From the NCBI GenBank assembly GCA_009911035.1, contig QXWO01000043.1:1-53216 (forward strand): a DNA stretch of 53,216 nt, in the 5' to 3' direction. Positions 42,448 to 52,051 of the stretch are shown here, one piece after another; position 1 is the stretch's first letter, and each line of letters starts with the position of its first letter. The translations under genes were made by a program, and so were the position numbers. This stretch comes from Lachnospiraceae bacterium. GTDB taxonomy: Bacteria > Bacillota > Clostridia > Lachnospirales > Lachnospiraceae. Below the pieces are notes generated by a model, which worked only from the letters and a program-made list of their open reading frames with translations, did not search any database and had not been told where the DNA came from.

Positions 42448-43772
42448 TAAAAGAACTGCTTGAGACAAAGCAATATACCCGGCTGCGCCAGAAAATGGCT
42501 GAAATGAATGAGGCGGATATTGCGGTCATTATGGAGGAGCTTGACGAGGAAGATCTGCTGAAAATTTTCCGCATTCTGCCCAAGAGTATGGCGGCAGACG
42601 TGTTTTCTTATCTGGAAGTGGACAGTCAGCAATTTATCATCACAAGCCTGTCAGAAAAGGATGCGGCGGGAATCATCAATAATCTGATGGCTGATGATGC
42701 GACCGACCTGCTGGAGGAAATGCCGGCCAACGTGGTGAAAAAACTCCTTGCAAATGCAAGCCCGGAAACCAGAAGGGATATCAACCATCTTTTAAGGTAT
42801 CCGGAGGATTCCGCCGGAAGTATCATGACGGTGGAGTATGTGGACTTAAAGGAAAATATGACGGTGGAGGATGCCATAGCCCGCATCAGAAAAGTGGGAA
42901 TGGACAGTGAGACAATCAATATCTGTTACGTTCTTGATGCCAAGAGGACGCTGGTGGGAACGGTGGCCCTGCGGTATCTGCTGATCAGTCCGGGAGATGC
43001 GGTGATCGGGGATATCATGCATGAGAATGTCATTTACATCAATACCATGATGGATCAGGAAGAAGTTGCCAGACAATTCCAGAAATATGACTTTACCGCC
43101 ATGCCGGTAGTGGACAATGAAAACCGTCTTGTTGGAATTATTACAGTAGACGATGTGGTGGATATCCTTCAGGAAGAAGCCACGGAGGATATGGAAAAGA
43201 TGGCGGCTATCGTACCTTCCGATAAGCCTTATATGAAGACCAGCGTTTTTGAGACATGGAAGAAACGTATGCCGTGGCTGCTTCTTCTCATGATTTCGGC
43301 TACCTTTACCGGGAGTATTCTGACAACCTTTGAAGATGCCCTGATGAAGTGCGGCATTTTGATAGCCTATATCCCCATGCTTATGGATACCGGTGGGAAT
43401 GCGGGAGGACAGGCCAGCGTAACGATCATCCGAGGTCTTTCCTTAAATGAAATTGAATTTAAGGACGCATTGCAGGTGGTATGGAAAGAAATCCGGGTGG
43501 CGATTCTGTGCGGGGCAACACTGGCGGCGGCAAATTTTGTGAAACTGCTGGTTTGGGACAAAGTGGAGATGATTGTAGCCCTTGTGGTATGCCTGACACT
43601 GGTTGCGGCGGTGATGATCGCTAAAGTTGTGGGATGTACCCTGCCCATGCTTGCCAAAAAAATCGGCTTCGACCCGGCAGTCATGGCAAGCCCTTTCATA
43701 ACCACAATTGTGGACGTGCTTTCGCTGCTGGTATATTTCCAGATAGCGTCCCAGCTTCTGCATCTTTCTTAA
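42420..43772 (+). CDS. mgtE: Magnesium transporter MgtE
   Basis: 450 residues, the usual MgtE length. The N-terminal helical superfamily domain (about 1-130, LDEEDLLKIFRILPKSMAAD) is followed by two CBS domains (about 135-255, VDDVVDILQEEATEDMEKMA at the end) and the plug helix. The five-helix membrane domain covers about 285-450, with the signature MLMDTGGNAGGQASVTIIRG lining the pore. CBS domains sense cytoplasmic Mg2+ and close the channel. SD AAAGGAG before ATG at 42420. Mg2+ channel, possibly also Co2+. Confidence 0.97.
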   Translation: MEEIKDFEVVKELLETKQYTRLRQKMAEMNEADIAVIMEELDEEDLLKIFRILPKSMAADVFSYLEVDSQQFIITSLSEKDAAGIINNLMADDATDLLEEMPANVVKKLLANASPETRRDINHLLRYPEDSAGSIMTVEYVDLKENMTVEDAIARIRKVGMDSETINICYVLDAKRTLVGTVALRYLLISPGDAVIGDIMHENVIYINTMMDQEEVARQFQKYDFTAMPVVDNENRLVGIITVDDVVDILQEEATEDMEKMAAIVPSDKPYMKTSVFETWKKRMPWLLLLMISATFTGSILTTFEDALMKCGILIAYIPMLMDTGGNAGGQASVTIIRGLSLNEIEFKDALQVVWKEIRVAILCGATLAAANFVKLLVWDKVEMIVALVVCLTLVAAVMIAKVVGCTLPMLAKKIGFDPAVMASPFITTIVDVLSLLVYFQIASQLLHLS

Positions 43773-43782
43773 GAATATAAAT

Positions 43783-43824
43783 AAGGCGTATGGAAGTGAC
43801 GAAATTTTCGGCTCCATATGCCTT
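43783..43824. terminator. Bidirectional terminator between mgtE and the AraC gene
   Basis: AAGGCGTATGGA (43783-43794) pairs with TCCATATGCCTT (43813-43824) apart from one G-T pair, followed on the plus strand by TTCC. It separates two convergent genes. Confidence 0.7.
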
Positions 43825-43870
43825 TTCCAATTCAGGGCAGCGTTTGCTGCAATAAGCAGGCTTGCGCTTG

Positions 43871-44713
43871 TTAGTTTTTTACATGGGCACGTATCCGGCC
43901 CGGGGTGGTGCCATAGGTATCTTTGAAGGCACGCATAAATACTTTGTAATTGGTGATGCCGTTGCGGGTCAGCAGATCATTGATGCTGTAATCCGTGTCC
44001 AGCAGATCCTGATGGAAGTGCAGCAGGCGGACGGCGTTTAGGTATTCAAGGAAGGTCTGCCCGGTCTGCTTTTTAAAAAGGCGGCAGAAGTATTCCGGGC
44101 TGACATTTAAAAGTCCGGCGACCTCATTTAAGGAGATATCTTTTTTATAATTGGATTTAACATAGTGGAGCACCTCCTCTATCCGCTCAAAATTGTAGTT
44201 GGCCTTTTCCCTTGCCTGCCTGCTGATCCTGTGGGAGTGGTTCCGGTACAGAATGTAGAGAAATTCATAGATCACAGAGGAAAAATGAAGAAGATACCCG
44301 TCTTCTTTTTTTTCATAGATTTCTGATAGCTCCACCAGACAGTCAAGGAGTCTGTGCTGGGTGGAGTTCATGGTGATGGAGGGGAAAAATTCCTGAAACT
44401 GAATCAGGGAAACATGGTTTAAAACCCGGGAGAGATAGTCGTAAGGTATCTGCAAAAGCAGGTAGCCTGCACTGCCCCAGGTTTTGGTTGTGTGGAGTTC
44501 CTTTGGGTTTACCACCAGCATATCATCTTTTTTCAACGTATACTTTTGTTCATTGACGCAGGCCGTCATATACCCCTTCTGCATCAGCAGAATTTCCAGG
44601 TGGCCGTGCCAGTGGAGGGGAGAGTAGGAACTGTACGTGCTTACAGGTAAAAAAAACAACTGAAGCCTTGTGTCATCATTTATGATTTCATGTGAATAAT
44701 TGTCCATCCGCAT
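43871..44713 (-). CDS. AraC family transcriptional regulator
   Basis: 280 residues. N-terminal cupin-like sensor (SPLHWHGHLEILLMQKGYMT) and C-terminal double helix-turn-helix with NVSPEYFCRLFKKQTGQTFL and the second helix ending in YKVFMRAFKDTYGTTPGRIR. It diverges from the GH3 glycosidase gene with 208 bp between them, so it probably controls that gene in response to a sugar. The signal sugar is unknown. Confidence 0.93.
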   Translation of the reverse strand: MRMDNYSHEIINDDTRLQLFFLPVSTYSSYSPLHWHGHLEILLMQKGYMTACVNEQKYTLKKDDMLVVNPKELHTTKTWGSAGYLLLQIPYDYLSRVLNHVSLIQFQEFFPSITMNSTQHRLLDCLVELSEIYEKKEDGYLLHFSSVIYEFLYILYRNHSHRISRQAREKANYNFERIEEVLHYVKSNYKKDISLNEVAGLLNVSPEYFCRLFKKQTGQTFLEYLNAVRLLHFHQDLLDTDYSINDLLTRNGITNYKVFMRAFKDTYGTTPGRIRAHVKN

Positions 44714-44921
44714 CCCTTTCCAGTCCGGTCCGTTTAAAATCAGACCGTAATCTGCTTAAATTATAAGGGGATTTTATATAATATGTCAATATCATCCTAT
44801 CCATTGTATAAAAAACGGCGTATGCATTCCTTTCCTTTTTTAGTAAAATAGGGAAAGCATAAAGCGGCTGGAAAACAGCCGGCGTTATTACAAAATAAGC
44901 AGAAAAAAGCAGGAGGCAGTT

Positions 44922-47714
44922 ATGGCGGATATGGTTTTAGACTTGGAAAAGTATTCTGAATGTGCAAGAAGGATAGTAGCAGAAGGTCAGGTGCTTCTGC
45001 GCAATGAAGATCATGTTCTTCCGGTTCCGAAGGGGAGCAGGCTGGCAGTTTTCGGAAGAATACAGTTTCATTATTATAAAAGCGGCACCGGGTCGGGTGG
45101 AATGGTAAATGTAGATAAGGTGACGGGAATCCTGGATGCTCTTTTGGAGGACGGGGACATCACCGTTAACAAAAAGCTGATGGAAGTTTACCGGGAATGG
45201 GAAAAGGATCATCCCTTTGATGAAGGGATCGGCTGGGGAAATGAACCCTGGTCCCAGGAAGAAATGATTCTGGAGGAGGCAGTGGTCTCGCAGGCAGCCC
45301 AGGAGTCGGACTATGGGCTTGTGATACTCGGCCGTACCGCAGGAGAAGACCAGGATAATTTAAACCATCCGGGTTCCTATCTGCTTACGGAAGTGGAAGA
45401 GGATATGCTGAAAAAGGTGCGCAGGTACTTTAAAAAGATGGTAGTGGTGCTCAATGTGGGAAACATTATGGATATGGGGTTCGTGGACCAGTACCAGCCG
45501 GAGGCTGTGCTCTACGCATGGCAGGGGGGTATGACGGGGGGATATGGCACGGCAGATGTACTGACCGGAAAGGTAAGCCCTTCAGGAAAGCTGGCTGACA
45601 CGATTGCCTACAAACTGGAGGATTATCCTTCGGATAAAAATTTCGGGAATCTGGACAAGGATGTCTATGAAGAAGATATTTATGTGGGCTACCGCTATTT
45701 TGAGACAGGGGCCAGGGATAAAGTACGTTATCCTTTCGGCTTCGGGCTTTCCTATACAGATTTTTCCATAAAGACGAAGCTTTGCGAGATAGAAGATGTG
45801 GTCAAAATACAGGTACAGGTATCCAACACGGGAAGTTACCCAGGCAAAGAAGTGGTGCAGATCTATGTAAATGCGCCCCAGGGAGAACTTGGAAAGCCGG
45901 ATAAGGTTCTGGCTGCTTTTGGAAAAACAGGGGAACTGGCGCCGGGAGAAGAAGAATTTCTGATGTTTGAAGTGCCTTTTGAAACCTTTGCGTCCTATGA
46001 CGAGACAGGAAAAGCAGGTCCCCAATCCAGCTATGTACTGGAGAAAGGCTGTTATACATTTTTTGTGGGAAACAGCTTAAAAAATCTGGAAACAGCAGGA
46101 AGCTTTACGCTGGAAGAGGTAAAAGTTATCCGGCAGTGTTCCAGGGCCATGGCACCGGAGAAAAAGTTTAAGAGGATGAAACCCAGCATAAATGATGAGG
46201 GGAATTACACCTTTGGATACGAGGAAGTTTTGGCAGGAGGGGAAAGCCAGGCCCAAAGAAGGGCGCGTTTTCTGCCGGAAGATATGCCGATTACCGGGAA
46301 CAAGGGCTGGCGGCTTTCTGATGTAAAGGAGGGCAGGGTGTCCATGGAAGATTTCGTGGCACAGCTTTCCAAAGAAGAACTTTCCTGTATCATCCGGGGA
46401 GAAGGGATGGGAAGTCCGAAGGTCACAGCGGGAACGGCATCAGCCTTTGGCGGTGTTTCCCAGAGCCTGAAAGACTATGGGATTCCCTGCGGATGCTGTA
46501 CCGACGGGCCTTCGGGGATGCGCCTTGACAGCGGCATGAAGGCTTTCAGCCTGCCCAACGGCACCCTTCTTGCCTGCACCTTTAATACAGAGCTTGTGGA
46601 AGAACTTTACGCCTTTACCGGTATAGAGATGGTCAAATATAAAGTGGACACCCTTTTAGGACCGGGGATGAACATCCACAGGCACCCCCTTAACGGAAGG
46701 AACTTTGAGTATTTTTCGGAAGACCCGCTGCTGACGGGAAAGATGGCGGCGGCCCAGATCCGTGCAATGCACAGGGCAGGGGTGACAGGGACTATCAAAC
46801 ATTTCTGCGCCAATAATCAGGAAACCCAGCGCAATTCCATCAACAGCATCGTGTCGGAGCGGGCGCTGCGGGAGATATATTTGAAGGGCTTTGAAATTGC
46901 CGTGCGGGAAGGCGGCGCAGATTCAGTTATGACTACCTATGGGGCTGTAAACGGGATATGGACGGCCGGAAACTATGATTTAAATACTGTTATCCTGCGG
47001 CAGGAGTGGGGATTTAAAGGAATTGTCATGACAGACTGGTGGGCAAAAATCAATGAGGAAGGAAAGCCTGCAGACCGCACCAACTATGCGGCCATGACAA
47101 GGGCCCAGAACGATCTGTACATGGTGTGCATGGAGGCGGACAAAAACCTTATCGGGGATAATACGCTTTCTTCTCTGGAGGAAGGAACCCTTAGGGTAGG
47201 AGAGCTTCAGAGAAATGCCATGAATATATGCAGTTTTCTGATGAACACCCATGCCTATGAGTGGATGAACGGCCGTGAGGTGTCAGTGGAAGTGACCGGA
47301 GCAGGCCAGGCGGAAGCGGAAATACAGCAGGATATTGTTTACCATAAAGTTGGGAAAGAAAAGACGGTCATCAGCCTTTCAGAGGTGAAAGCAGAAAAGG
47401 GCAGCAGCTATATATTTGCCCTTGACCTTGAATATCTGGGCGGATATAAAGTGGAAATGACGGCAAAATCCAGTCTTGGAGAACTGGCACAGCTCCCTGC
47501 CACACTGATATGCGGTGGTGTGCCCCATGCAGTGTTTACCTTTAACGGTACAGGGGGAGAATGGGTTAGCCTGGAAAGAAGTGTGGCATTTAAGGGAAAA
47601 TATAACATACTGCAGCTTTATTTCGGACAGAACGGGCTGGATTTGAAAGAGATATGTTTTACCATTGAAAAGCCCCTTCTGGATATTAATGATTTAGAAG
47701 CCTTGGAGGTATAA
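44922..47714 (+). CDS. GH3 beta-glycosidase with permuted domain order
   Basis: 930 residues. The usual C-terminal alpha/beta sandwich comes first (about 10-235: EGQVLLRNEDHVLPVPKGSR and VLNVGNIMDMGF), then an FnIII-like domain (about 285-405: VSNTGSYPGKEVVQIYVNAP), then the (beta/alpha)8 barrel (about 490-780) with the nucleophile D705 in GIVMTDWW, and the KHFCANNQE motif. This order is known from Ruminococcus and Butyrivibrio beta-glucosidases. No signal peptide, so intracellular; it likely hydrolyses beta-glucosides or xylosides brought in by a transporter. The C-terminal 130 residues resemble a small beta-sandwich. SD AGGAGG. Confidence 0.94.
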   Translation: MADMVLDLEKYSECARRIVAEGQVLLRNEDHVLPVPKGSRLAVFGRIQFHYYKSGTGSGGMVNVDKVTGILDALLEDGDITVNKKLMEVYREWEKDHPFDEGIGWGNEPWSQEEMILEEAVVSQAAQESDYGLVILGRTAGEDQDNLNHPGSYLLTEVEEDMLKKVRRYFKKMVVVLNVGNIMDMGFVDQYQPEAVLYAWQGGMTGGYGTADVLTGKVSPSGKLADTIAYKLEDYPSDKNFGNLDKDVYEEDIYVGYRYFETGARDKVRYPFGFGLSYTDFSIKTKLCEIEDVVKIQVQVSNTGSYPGKEVVQIYVNAPQGELGKPDKVLAAFGKTGELAPGEEEFLMFEVPFETFASYDETGKAGPQSSYVLEKGCYTFFVGNSLKNLETAGSFTLEEVKVIRQCSRAMAPEKKFKRMKPSINDEGNYTFGYEEVLAGGESQAQRRARFLPEDMPITGNKGWRLSDVKEGRVSMEDFVAQLSKEELSCIIRGEGMGSPKVTAGTASAFGGVSQSLKDYGIPCGCCTDGPSGMRLDSGMKAFSLPNGTLLACTFNTELVEELYAFTGIEMVKYKVDTLLGPGMNIHRHPLNGRNFEYFSEDPLLTGKMAAAQIRAMHRAGVTGTIKHFCANNQETQRNSINSIVSERALREIYLKGFEIAVREGGADSVMTTYGAVNGIWTAGNYDLNTVILRQEWGFKGIVMTDWWAKINEEGKPADRTNYAAMTRAQNDLYMVCMEADKNLIGDNTLSSLEEGTLRVGELQRNAMNICSFLMNTHAYEWMNGREVSVEVTGAGQAEAEIQQDIVYHKVGKEKTVISLSEVKAEKGSSYIFALDLEYLGGYKVEMTAKSSLGELAQLPATLICGGVPHAVFTFNGTGGEWVSLERSVAFKGKYNILQLYFGQNGLDLKEICFTIEKPLLDINDLEALEV

Positions 47715-47737
47715 CATAAAAAAGTAAAATAAGTGCT

Positions 47738-47770
47738 GGGGGGCAGACCGGTTATAGCCGGCAGCCCTCC
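47738..47770 (+). terminator. Possible terminator after the GH3 gene
   Basis: GGGGGGCAGACCGG and GCCGGCAGCCCTCC form an imperfect stem (two mismatches, one wobble) followed by ATTTTG. It is positioned 23 bp after the GH3 stop. The pairing is not perfect, so the call is tentative. Confidence 0.4.
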
Positions 47771-47795
47771 ATTTTGTCAGCAGGCTGTGCTGCAA

Positions 47796-47972
47796 TTACA
47801 CCGTCCAGTTTCCAAAAGTAGAAAACAACGCCTCTCCTGAATATTTGTCATGGGACATTACCAGACATTTTTCAATAGACTCCCAATAACTGTTGTAAAG
47901 GTTTTTCTGTGCCGCTCCATAGCTTTCTTTTGTGTCAAATTCCCAATAGAGCATGTACTTGACGCTTTTCAC
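47796..47972 (-). CDS. Small hypothetical protein or remnant
   Basis: 58 residues from a GTG at 47972 with SD AAAGAGG: reading VKSVKYMLYWEFDTKESYGA and ending GEALFSTFGNWTV. The composition is protein-like (aromatic and charged residues mixed), and the open stretch is in an otherwise empty 370-bp gap. The length and lack of known motifs fit either a short gene or the end of a larger one. It is convergent with GH3. The rest of 47973-48083 shows only AT-rich sequence. Confidence 0.4.
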   Translation of the reverse strand: MKSVKYMLYWEFDTKESYGAAQKNLYNSYWESIEKCLVMSHDKYSGEALFSTFGNWTV

Positions 47973-48083
47973 AATACCTCTTTTTTACCTATTTTAACAT
48001 TAGGAATGTGGTGAGATGGATTTGCATAATTTAATCAAGTTTTCCCGACATTTACATACACTAAAGTAATTGTATGTAAAGCA

Positions 48084-48755
48084 GTGACAGTGAGGCCGGA
48101 TTTGAAGAAAGTATTGATTGCAGGGGAGCAGGGAAAGACTGTAAATTATGAGAGGGCGATGGGGTATTTAGGCATACTGGCAGAAACATCTCTCCATGTT
48201 CCTGACATAGGTGATTATGATGGCCTGATTCTGCCCGGAGGAGGGGACATTGACCCGAAGCTGTTTGGGCAGCTTCCCGGCGGCACCCGTTTTTTTGACC
48301 CGGAACTCGACCGGCTCCAGCTTGCGGTTCTGGATGCCTTTGTGATGGACAGAAAGCCTGTTCTTGGAATCTGCAAAGGAATGCAGATGATCAATATTTA
48401 TTTCGGCGGCGATATATGCCAGCATCTTAGCGTAAGCTCCGGCCATGAACACCGGGGAGTGGATCAGATACATGGCTCCCGTGCCGTAAAAGGCTCTTTT
48501 CTGGAAAGGTTGTATGGGGAGAGTTTTCCGGTCAACAGCGCCCATCATCAGGGAGTGGAATGTCCCGGCAGGGGGATAGAATATGTACAGTTTGCGCCGG
48601 ACGGGGTTGTGGAAGGGTTAAGACACAGGTATCTTCCCGTAACAGGTGTGCAGTGGCATCCGGAAAGGCTCTGCTTTGAACAGGGCAGGAAAGACGCAGT
48701 GAACGGGGCGGTGCTGCTGGGAGACTTTGCGGAGCTGGTGACACGAGAGCTGTGA
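48084..48755 (+). CDS. Class I glutamine amidotransferase (peptidase C26, PuuD-like)
   Basis: 223 residues. The catalytic Cys is in PVLGICKGMQMINIYFGG and the His-Glu pair in VTGVQWHPERLC; the GGGDIDPKLFGQ motif near residue 52 is typical of the gamma-glutamyl-gamma-aminobutyrate hydrolase group. It likely cleaves a gamma-glutamyl amide in a small molecule. The start is uncertain: GTG at 48084 has no good SD. It is convergent with the LacI gene, with a shared terminator between. Confidence 0.88.
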   Translation: MTVRPDLKKVLIAGEQGKTVNYERAMGYLGILAETSLHVPDIGDYDGLILPGGGDIDPKLFGQLPGGTRFFDPELDRLQLAVLDAFVMDRKPVLGICKGMQMINIYFGGDICQHLSVSSGHEHRGVDQIHGSRAVKGSFLERLYGESFPVNSAHHQGVECPGRGIEYVQFAPDGVVEGLRHRYLPVTGVQWHPERLCFEQGRKDAVNGAVLLGDFAELVTREL

Positions 48756-48784
48756 TCCAGAGGCAGAGCGTGTCTGCTGTGAAA

Positions 48785-48815
48785 AAGCCTGCAATTATTT
48801 TATAATTGCAGGCTT
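48785..48815 (-). terminator. Terminator at the LacI gene end
   Basis: AAGCCTGCAATTAT (48785-48798) pairs perfectly with ATAATTGCAGGCTT (48802-48815) with a 3-base loop. On the minus strand it is followed by TTTC, and it overlaps the stop codon of the LacI gene (48795-48797). Confidence 0.75.
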
Positions 48816-49796
48816 GATAAATGTCAGTTCATTGGGAGCTTCCGGGTGGTTTGTACGGAACAGAAGCTGTAATGCAAGCCGTTTTCCCAGAAGTCCTGTA
48901 GGCACATTTGCGGTGATGATACGTCCGGTCACGTTGGTGTATTCGTCGGCATTATCAAATCCGGTCAGGACAACCTGATGGGTGAGCCTTTGGGGATTCT
49001 CATCCATGTACTGCTGCACGAAATGGGCCACATAATCGCTGACGCATACGAAAGCGGTAGGCCAGCCGGGAAGGGAGTCCAGAAAGGCATTGATTTCTTT
49101 CACATAGGAAAAGATGTCGATGCTTTTCGTAAGGCAGTATTCCGGGCGGATGGCAAGGCCGTACTTTTCCATGCAGGCGCAGTAGCCCAGGTAACGCTCT
49201 TTGTTGGTCTGGGCGTAGCAGATATCCCCCAGAAAGCCGATGTCTTTATGTCCGTCTAAAATTAAGGATTCCGTGATTTCGGACTCAGTGCAGTAGCCTT
49301 CAATAAGAAGAAGGTCACCGTGGAGACGGCGGTCAGTCAGGGTGGGGATCGTATCGAGAAAAACCTTCGGTGTGGGAAGGTCGTTGACCATACCCAGAAT
49401 GACAGGGTCATATACGTTTATCACTGCGATGCCTTCCACCCCGTCATTTTGGAGGATGGAGGGCAGAACAAAATCTTTGGTGAAGGAAGAGGGGACATAA
49501 ATATACATAAGGTTGATATTATATTCTGAAAGTTCCTGCGCCATGCGGTGGATAATGCCTGTCCAAAAAGAGGCAGAATCAGGGCGGGACACCACAAGGG
49601 CGACGGTGCGCTCATCATGGGCGGCCGGATTCATTACCTGATAGGGAAGTTTTGCATACCCTAACTCTTTTGCTTTGTCAAAAATCATTTCCCGGAGCGA
49701 ATCGGACACTCCGGCCTGATTATTAAATGCTTTGCTGACGGTGACTCTTGATATGCTTAGGGCCGCAGCAATGTCTTTCATTGTAACTTTTTCCAT
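48795..49796 (-). CDS. LacI family transcriptional regulator
   Basis: 333 residues. N-terminal helix-turn-helix with hinge (VTMKDIAAALSISRVTVSKA then FNNQAGVSDSLREMIFDKA) and a C-terminal periplasmic-binding-like sensor (about 62-333) that binds a sugar or sugar phosphate. It diverges from the LplB gene with about 310 bp between them, so it most likely represses that transporter operon and itself. SD is seen upstream (complement of the bases near 49800-49810). Confidence 0.93.
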   Translation of the reverse strand: MEKVTMKDIAAALSISRVTVSKAFNNQAGVSDSLREMIFDKAKELGYAKLPYQVMNPAAHDERTVALVVSRPDSASFWTGIIHRMAQELSEYNINLMYIYVPSSFTKDFVLPSILQNDGVEGIAVINVYDPVILGMVNDLPTPKVFLDTIPTLTDRRLHGDLLLIEGYCTESEITESLILDGHKDIGFLGDICYAQTNKERYLGYCACMEKYGLAIRPEYCLTKSIDIFSYVKEINAFLDSLPGWPTAFVCVSDYVAHFVQQYMDENPQRLTHQVVLTGFDNADEYTNVTGRIITANVPTGLLGKRLALQLLFRTNHPEAPNELTFIKPAIIK

Positions 49797-49862
49797 ATTG
49801 ACTCCTGATATTTAACCTTTCCTTTACAGTATAGCATAATATACCCTAAAAAACAACAAAAG

Positions 49863-50065
49863 TGTTTACAAATGTTAATCTAATAGACCGTTTTTAACAA
49901 TGAAAAAATAGTTTAGTTAATGTTTGTAAACATAGCCTTTGGGGTAAAGAAGAAAAAATTCAGTTTTTAAGTAATTATGTCTAAAAAAATGATTCAAAAT
50001 TTAGATATAGTGATAGTTTTACGTGAGCGTGTTGACATACTAGTTAATTAATGTTAATCTTATAT
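49863..50065 (+). promoter_or_regulatory. Intergenic control region of the LacI/LplB divergence
   Basis: ATGTTTGTAAACAT (49920-49933) is a near-perfect palindrome with the LacI-type centre; TGTTTACA (49863-49870) repeats one half nearby. TTGACA (50032-50037) followed by AT-rich DNA (GTTAATCTTATATTAAC) is a likely promoter for lplB, whose -10 is not clean. The palindrome would be a binding site for the divergent LacI regulator. Confidence 0.55.
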
Positions 50066-50106
50066 TAACAAAAATAAATAAAATATAAACAAAGGAGGTA
50101 AAAAGA

Positions 50107-51090
50107 ATGGAAATGAACAAAGCGCTTGACGGAGGAGCAAGGCGCGGCAGAAAGACCCGGAAGAGGCGATGGTCGAAAGATGATACGGAACTGTTTTTGC
50201 TTTCGCTGCCCACATTGCTGTGGTTTTTGATTTTTTCCTATCTGCCGATGTTCGGTATTATCATTGCATTTAAGGTATACAAATTGTCGCCCGGCGGGCA
50301 TGGTTTCATTTACAATCTGCTGCACAGTGAATGGGCAGGATTTGGGAATTTTAAATACTTCTTTACATCCAACTCATTTACAATGCTGCTTCGGAACACG
50401 ATTCTCTACAATATTGCATTTATCATTATCAGTGCAAGCGTTGCAGTGGGAGGCGCCCTGATGCTGAGCAATATGCGGAACAAGGGAGGTTCTAAGGTAT
50501 ACCAGACAATGATGTTTCTTCCCTACTTTATGTCATGGGTCGTTATCAGTTATTTTGTTTATGCCCTGCTGACACCGGAGAGAGGCTACATCAACGGAAT
50601 TATCACAGCTCTTGGGGGCGAGCGCATTATGTGGTATCAGGAGAAGAAATACTGGCCGTTTATTCTGATTTTTCTGAACACATGGAAGGGCATGGGATAC
50701 GGCATGGTGCTTTATCTGGCAAGTATTACAGGAATTGACCCGTCCCTCTACGAAGCAGCGGTCATGGACGGGGCTACGAAATCCCAGCAGGCGAAGCATA
50801 TCACACTGCCTGCTATCAAGCCGGTCTTTATCATGATGCTGATTCTGGACTGCGGTAAGATTTTCAACTCGGATTTCGGTCTGTTTTACCAGGTGACAGG
50901 GCAGCTTCCCTCGTCATTGTATACAACGGCGTCAACCTTTGACACGTACATATATAATGCGATCCAGTCCACGGCGCCGATCGGTCAGACAGCAGCAGCC
51001 AGCTTCTTCCAGGCAATATGTAGCTGCGGAACGATTTTACTGGCAAACTGGATCGTAAGCAAGCTTGACAATGAAAACAGAATTATATAA
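50107..51090 (+). CDS. LplB-type ABC transporter permease
   Basis: 327 residues with six membrane segments, the first after a basic cytoplasmic start (RRGRKTRKRRWSKDDTE). The coupling EAA loop is YEAAVMDGATKSQQAKHITL. The family (LplB/YtcP pairs) imports oligosaccharides such as aldouronates or other plant or host glycan breakdown products, using a shared ATPase (MsmX-type) encoded elsewhere. SD GGAGG at 50095-50099 and ATG at 50107. It is the first gene of an operon with LplC and a binding protein. Confidence 0.94.
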   Translation: MEMNKALDGGARRGRKTRKRRWSKDDTELFLLSLPTLLWFLIFSYLPMFGIIIAFKVYKLSPGGHGFIYNLLHSEWAGFGNFKYFFTSNSFTMLLRNTILYNIAFIIISASVAVGGALMLSNMRNKGGSKVYQTMMFLPYFMSWVVISYFVYALLTPERGYINGIITALGGERIMWYQEKKYWPFILIFLNTWKGMGYGMVLYLASITGIDPSLYEAAVMDGATKSQQAKHITLPAIKPVFIMMLILDCGKIFNSDFGLFYQVTGQLPSSLYTTASTFDTYIYNAIQSTAPIGQTAAASFFQAICSCGTILLANWIVSKLDNENRII

Positions 51091-51105
51091 CAGGAGGTGA
51101 ACAGT

Positions 51106-52023
51106 GTGGGAAAGAAAGAAGTAAGCGGACAGTCGCTGAATCAGATCAAGACATCTACCAATATCCTGTTCAACGTGATATTTTTGCTGCTGGCAGTGAT
51201 ATGCGTTATTCCGCTGTTGTTTGTTTTTTCCATATCTATTGCGGATGAGGAGTCCATCCGTGTAAATGGGTACCAGCTTATTCCCCAGGTGCTCTCTGCT
51301 TCGGCGTATGAGTTTTTGTGGAATGAACGTATGACGATCTTAAGGGCGGTATTCATGTCTGTGGCGGTAACGGTCATAGGTACGGTTATTTCCATAGCCC
51401 TGAACACTTCTATGGGATATGTGGTTTCAAGAAAGAATTTTAAGTTAAAACAGTTTTATACATGGCTTATCTTTATCCCCATGGTGTTTAACGGCGGGAT
51501 GCTGGCCAGCTATGTGGTGGTAAACAATATTCTGAAGCTGAACAACAGCATCTGGGCGCTGATACTGCCACTTGCGTGTTCGGCGTTCAGCGTCACCATA
51601 TGCAGAACATTTTTCAGGACCACAGTGCCGGATTCGATTATTGAATCGGCAAAGATCGATGGTGCGGGACAGTTTAAAATCTGGTCGGGAATCGTTCTGC
51701 CCATATCCAAGCCGGTTATGGCTACGATTGGCATGTTTGCGGCTTTCGGTTACTGGAATGACTGGTTCCAGGCTTCCCTGTACATTCAGGACAGAAATCT
51801 TCAAACACTCCAGTCTTTACTGAACCAGATGCAGAAGAACATTGAATATATTGCCAACAATCCATACGGCGGCGTTTCTCTGCAGCAGTACAGGGCGTCA
51901 ATGCCTACGGAGAGTGTAAGGATGGCCATCGCTATCGTCATCATTGTACCGATTGCATGCACCTATCCGTTTTTCCAGAAATACTTTATTTCCGGGCTGA
52001 CCATCGGGTCAGTAAAAGAGTAA
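51106..52023 (+). CDS. LplC/YtcP-type ABC transporter permease
   Basis: 305 residues from the GTG at 51106. SD AGGAGGTGA (51092-51100) would overlap the in-frame GTG at 51097, so I prefer 51106. Six membrane segments, EAA loop ESAKIDGAGQFKIWSGIV. It pairs with the LplB-type permease 15 bp upstream to form the membrane channel, and a binding lipoprotein gene follows after 28 bp. No ATPase gene is present in the operon within the window, as usual for this class. Confidence 0.94.
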   Translation: MGKKEVSGQSLNQIKTSTNILFNVIFLLLAVICVIPLLFVFSISIADEESIRVNGYQLIPQVLSASAYEFLWNERMTILRAVFMSVAVTVIGTVISIALNTSMGYVVSRKNFKLKQFYTWLIFIPMVFNGGMLASYVVVNNILKLNNSIWALILPLACSAFSVTICRTFFRTTVPDSIIESAKIDGAGQFKIWSGIVLPISKPVMATIGMFAAFGYWNDWFQASLYIQDRNLQTLQSLLNQMQKNIEYIANNPYGGVSLQQYRASMPTESVRMAIAIVIIVPIACTYPFFQKYFISGLTIGSVKE

Positions 52024-52051
52024 CCAGCAATTAGTCGTTAGGAGGATCATT

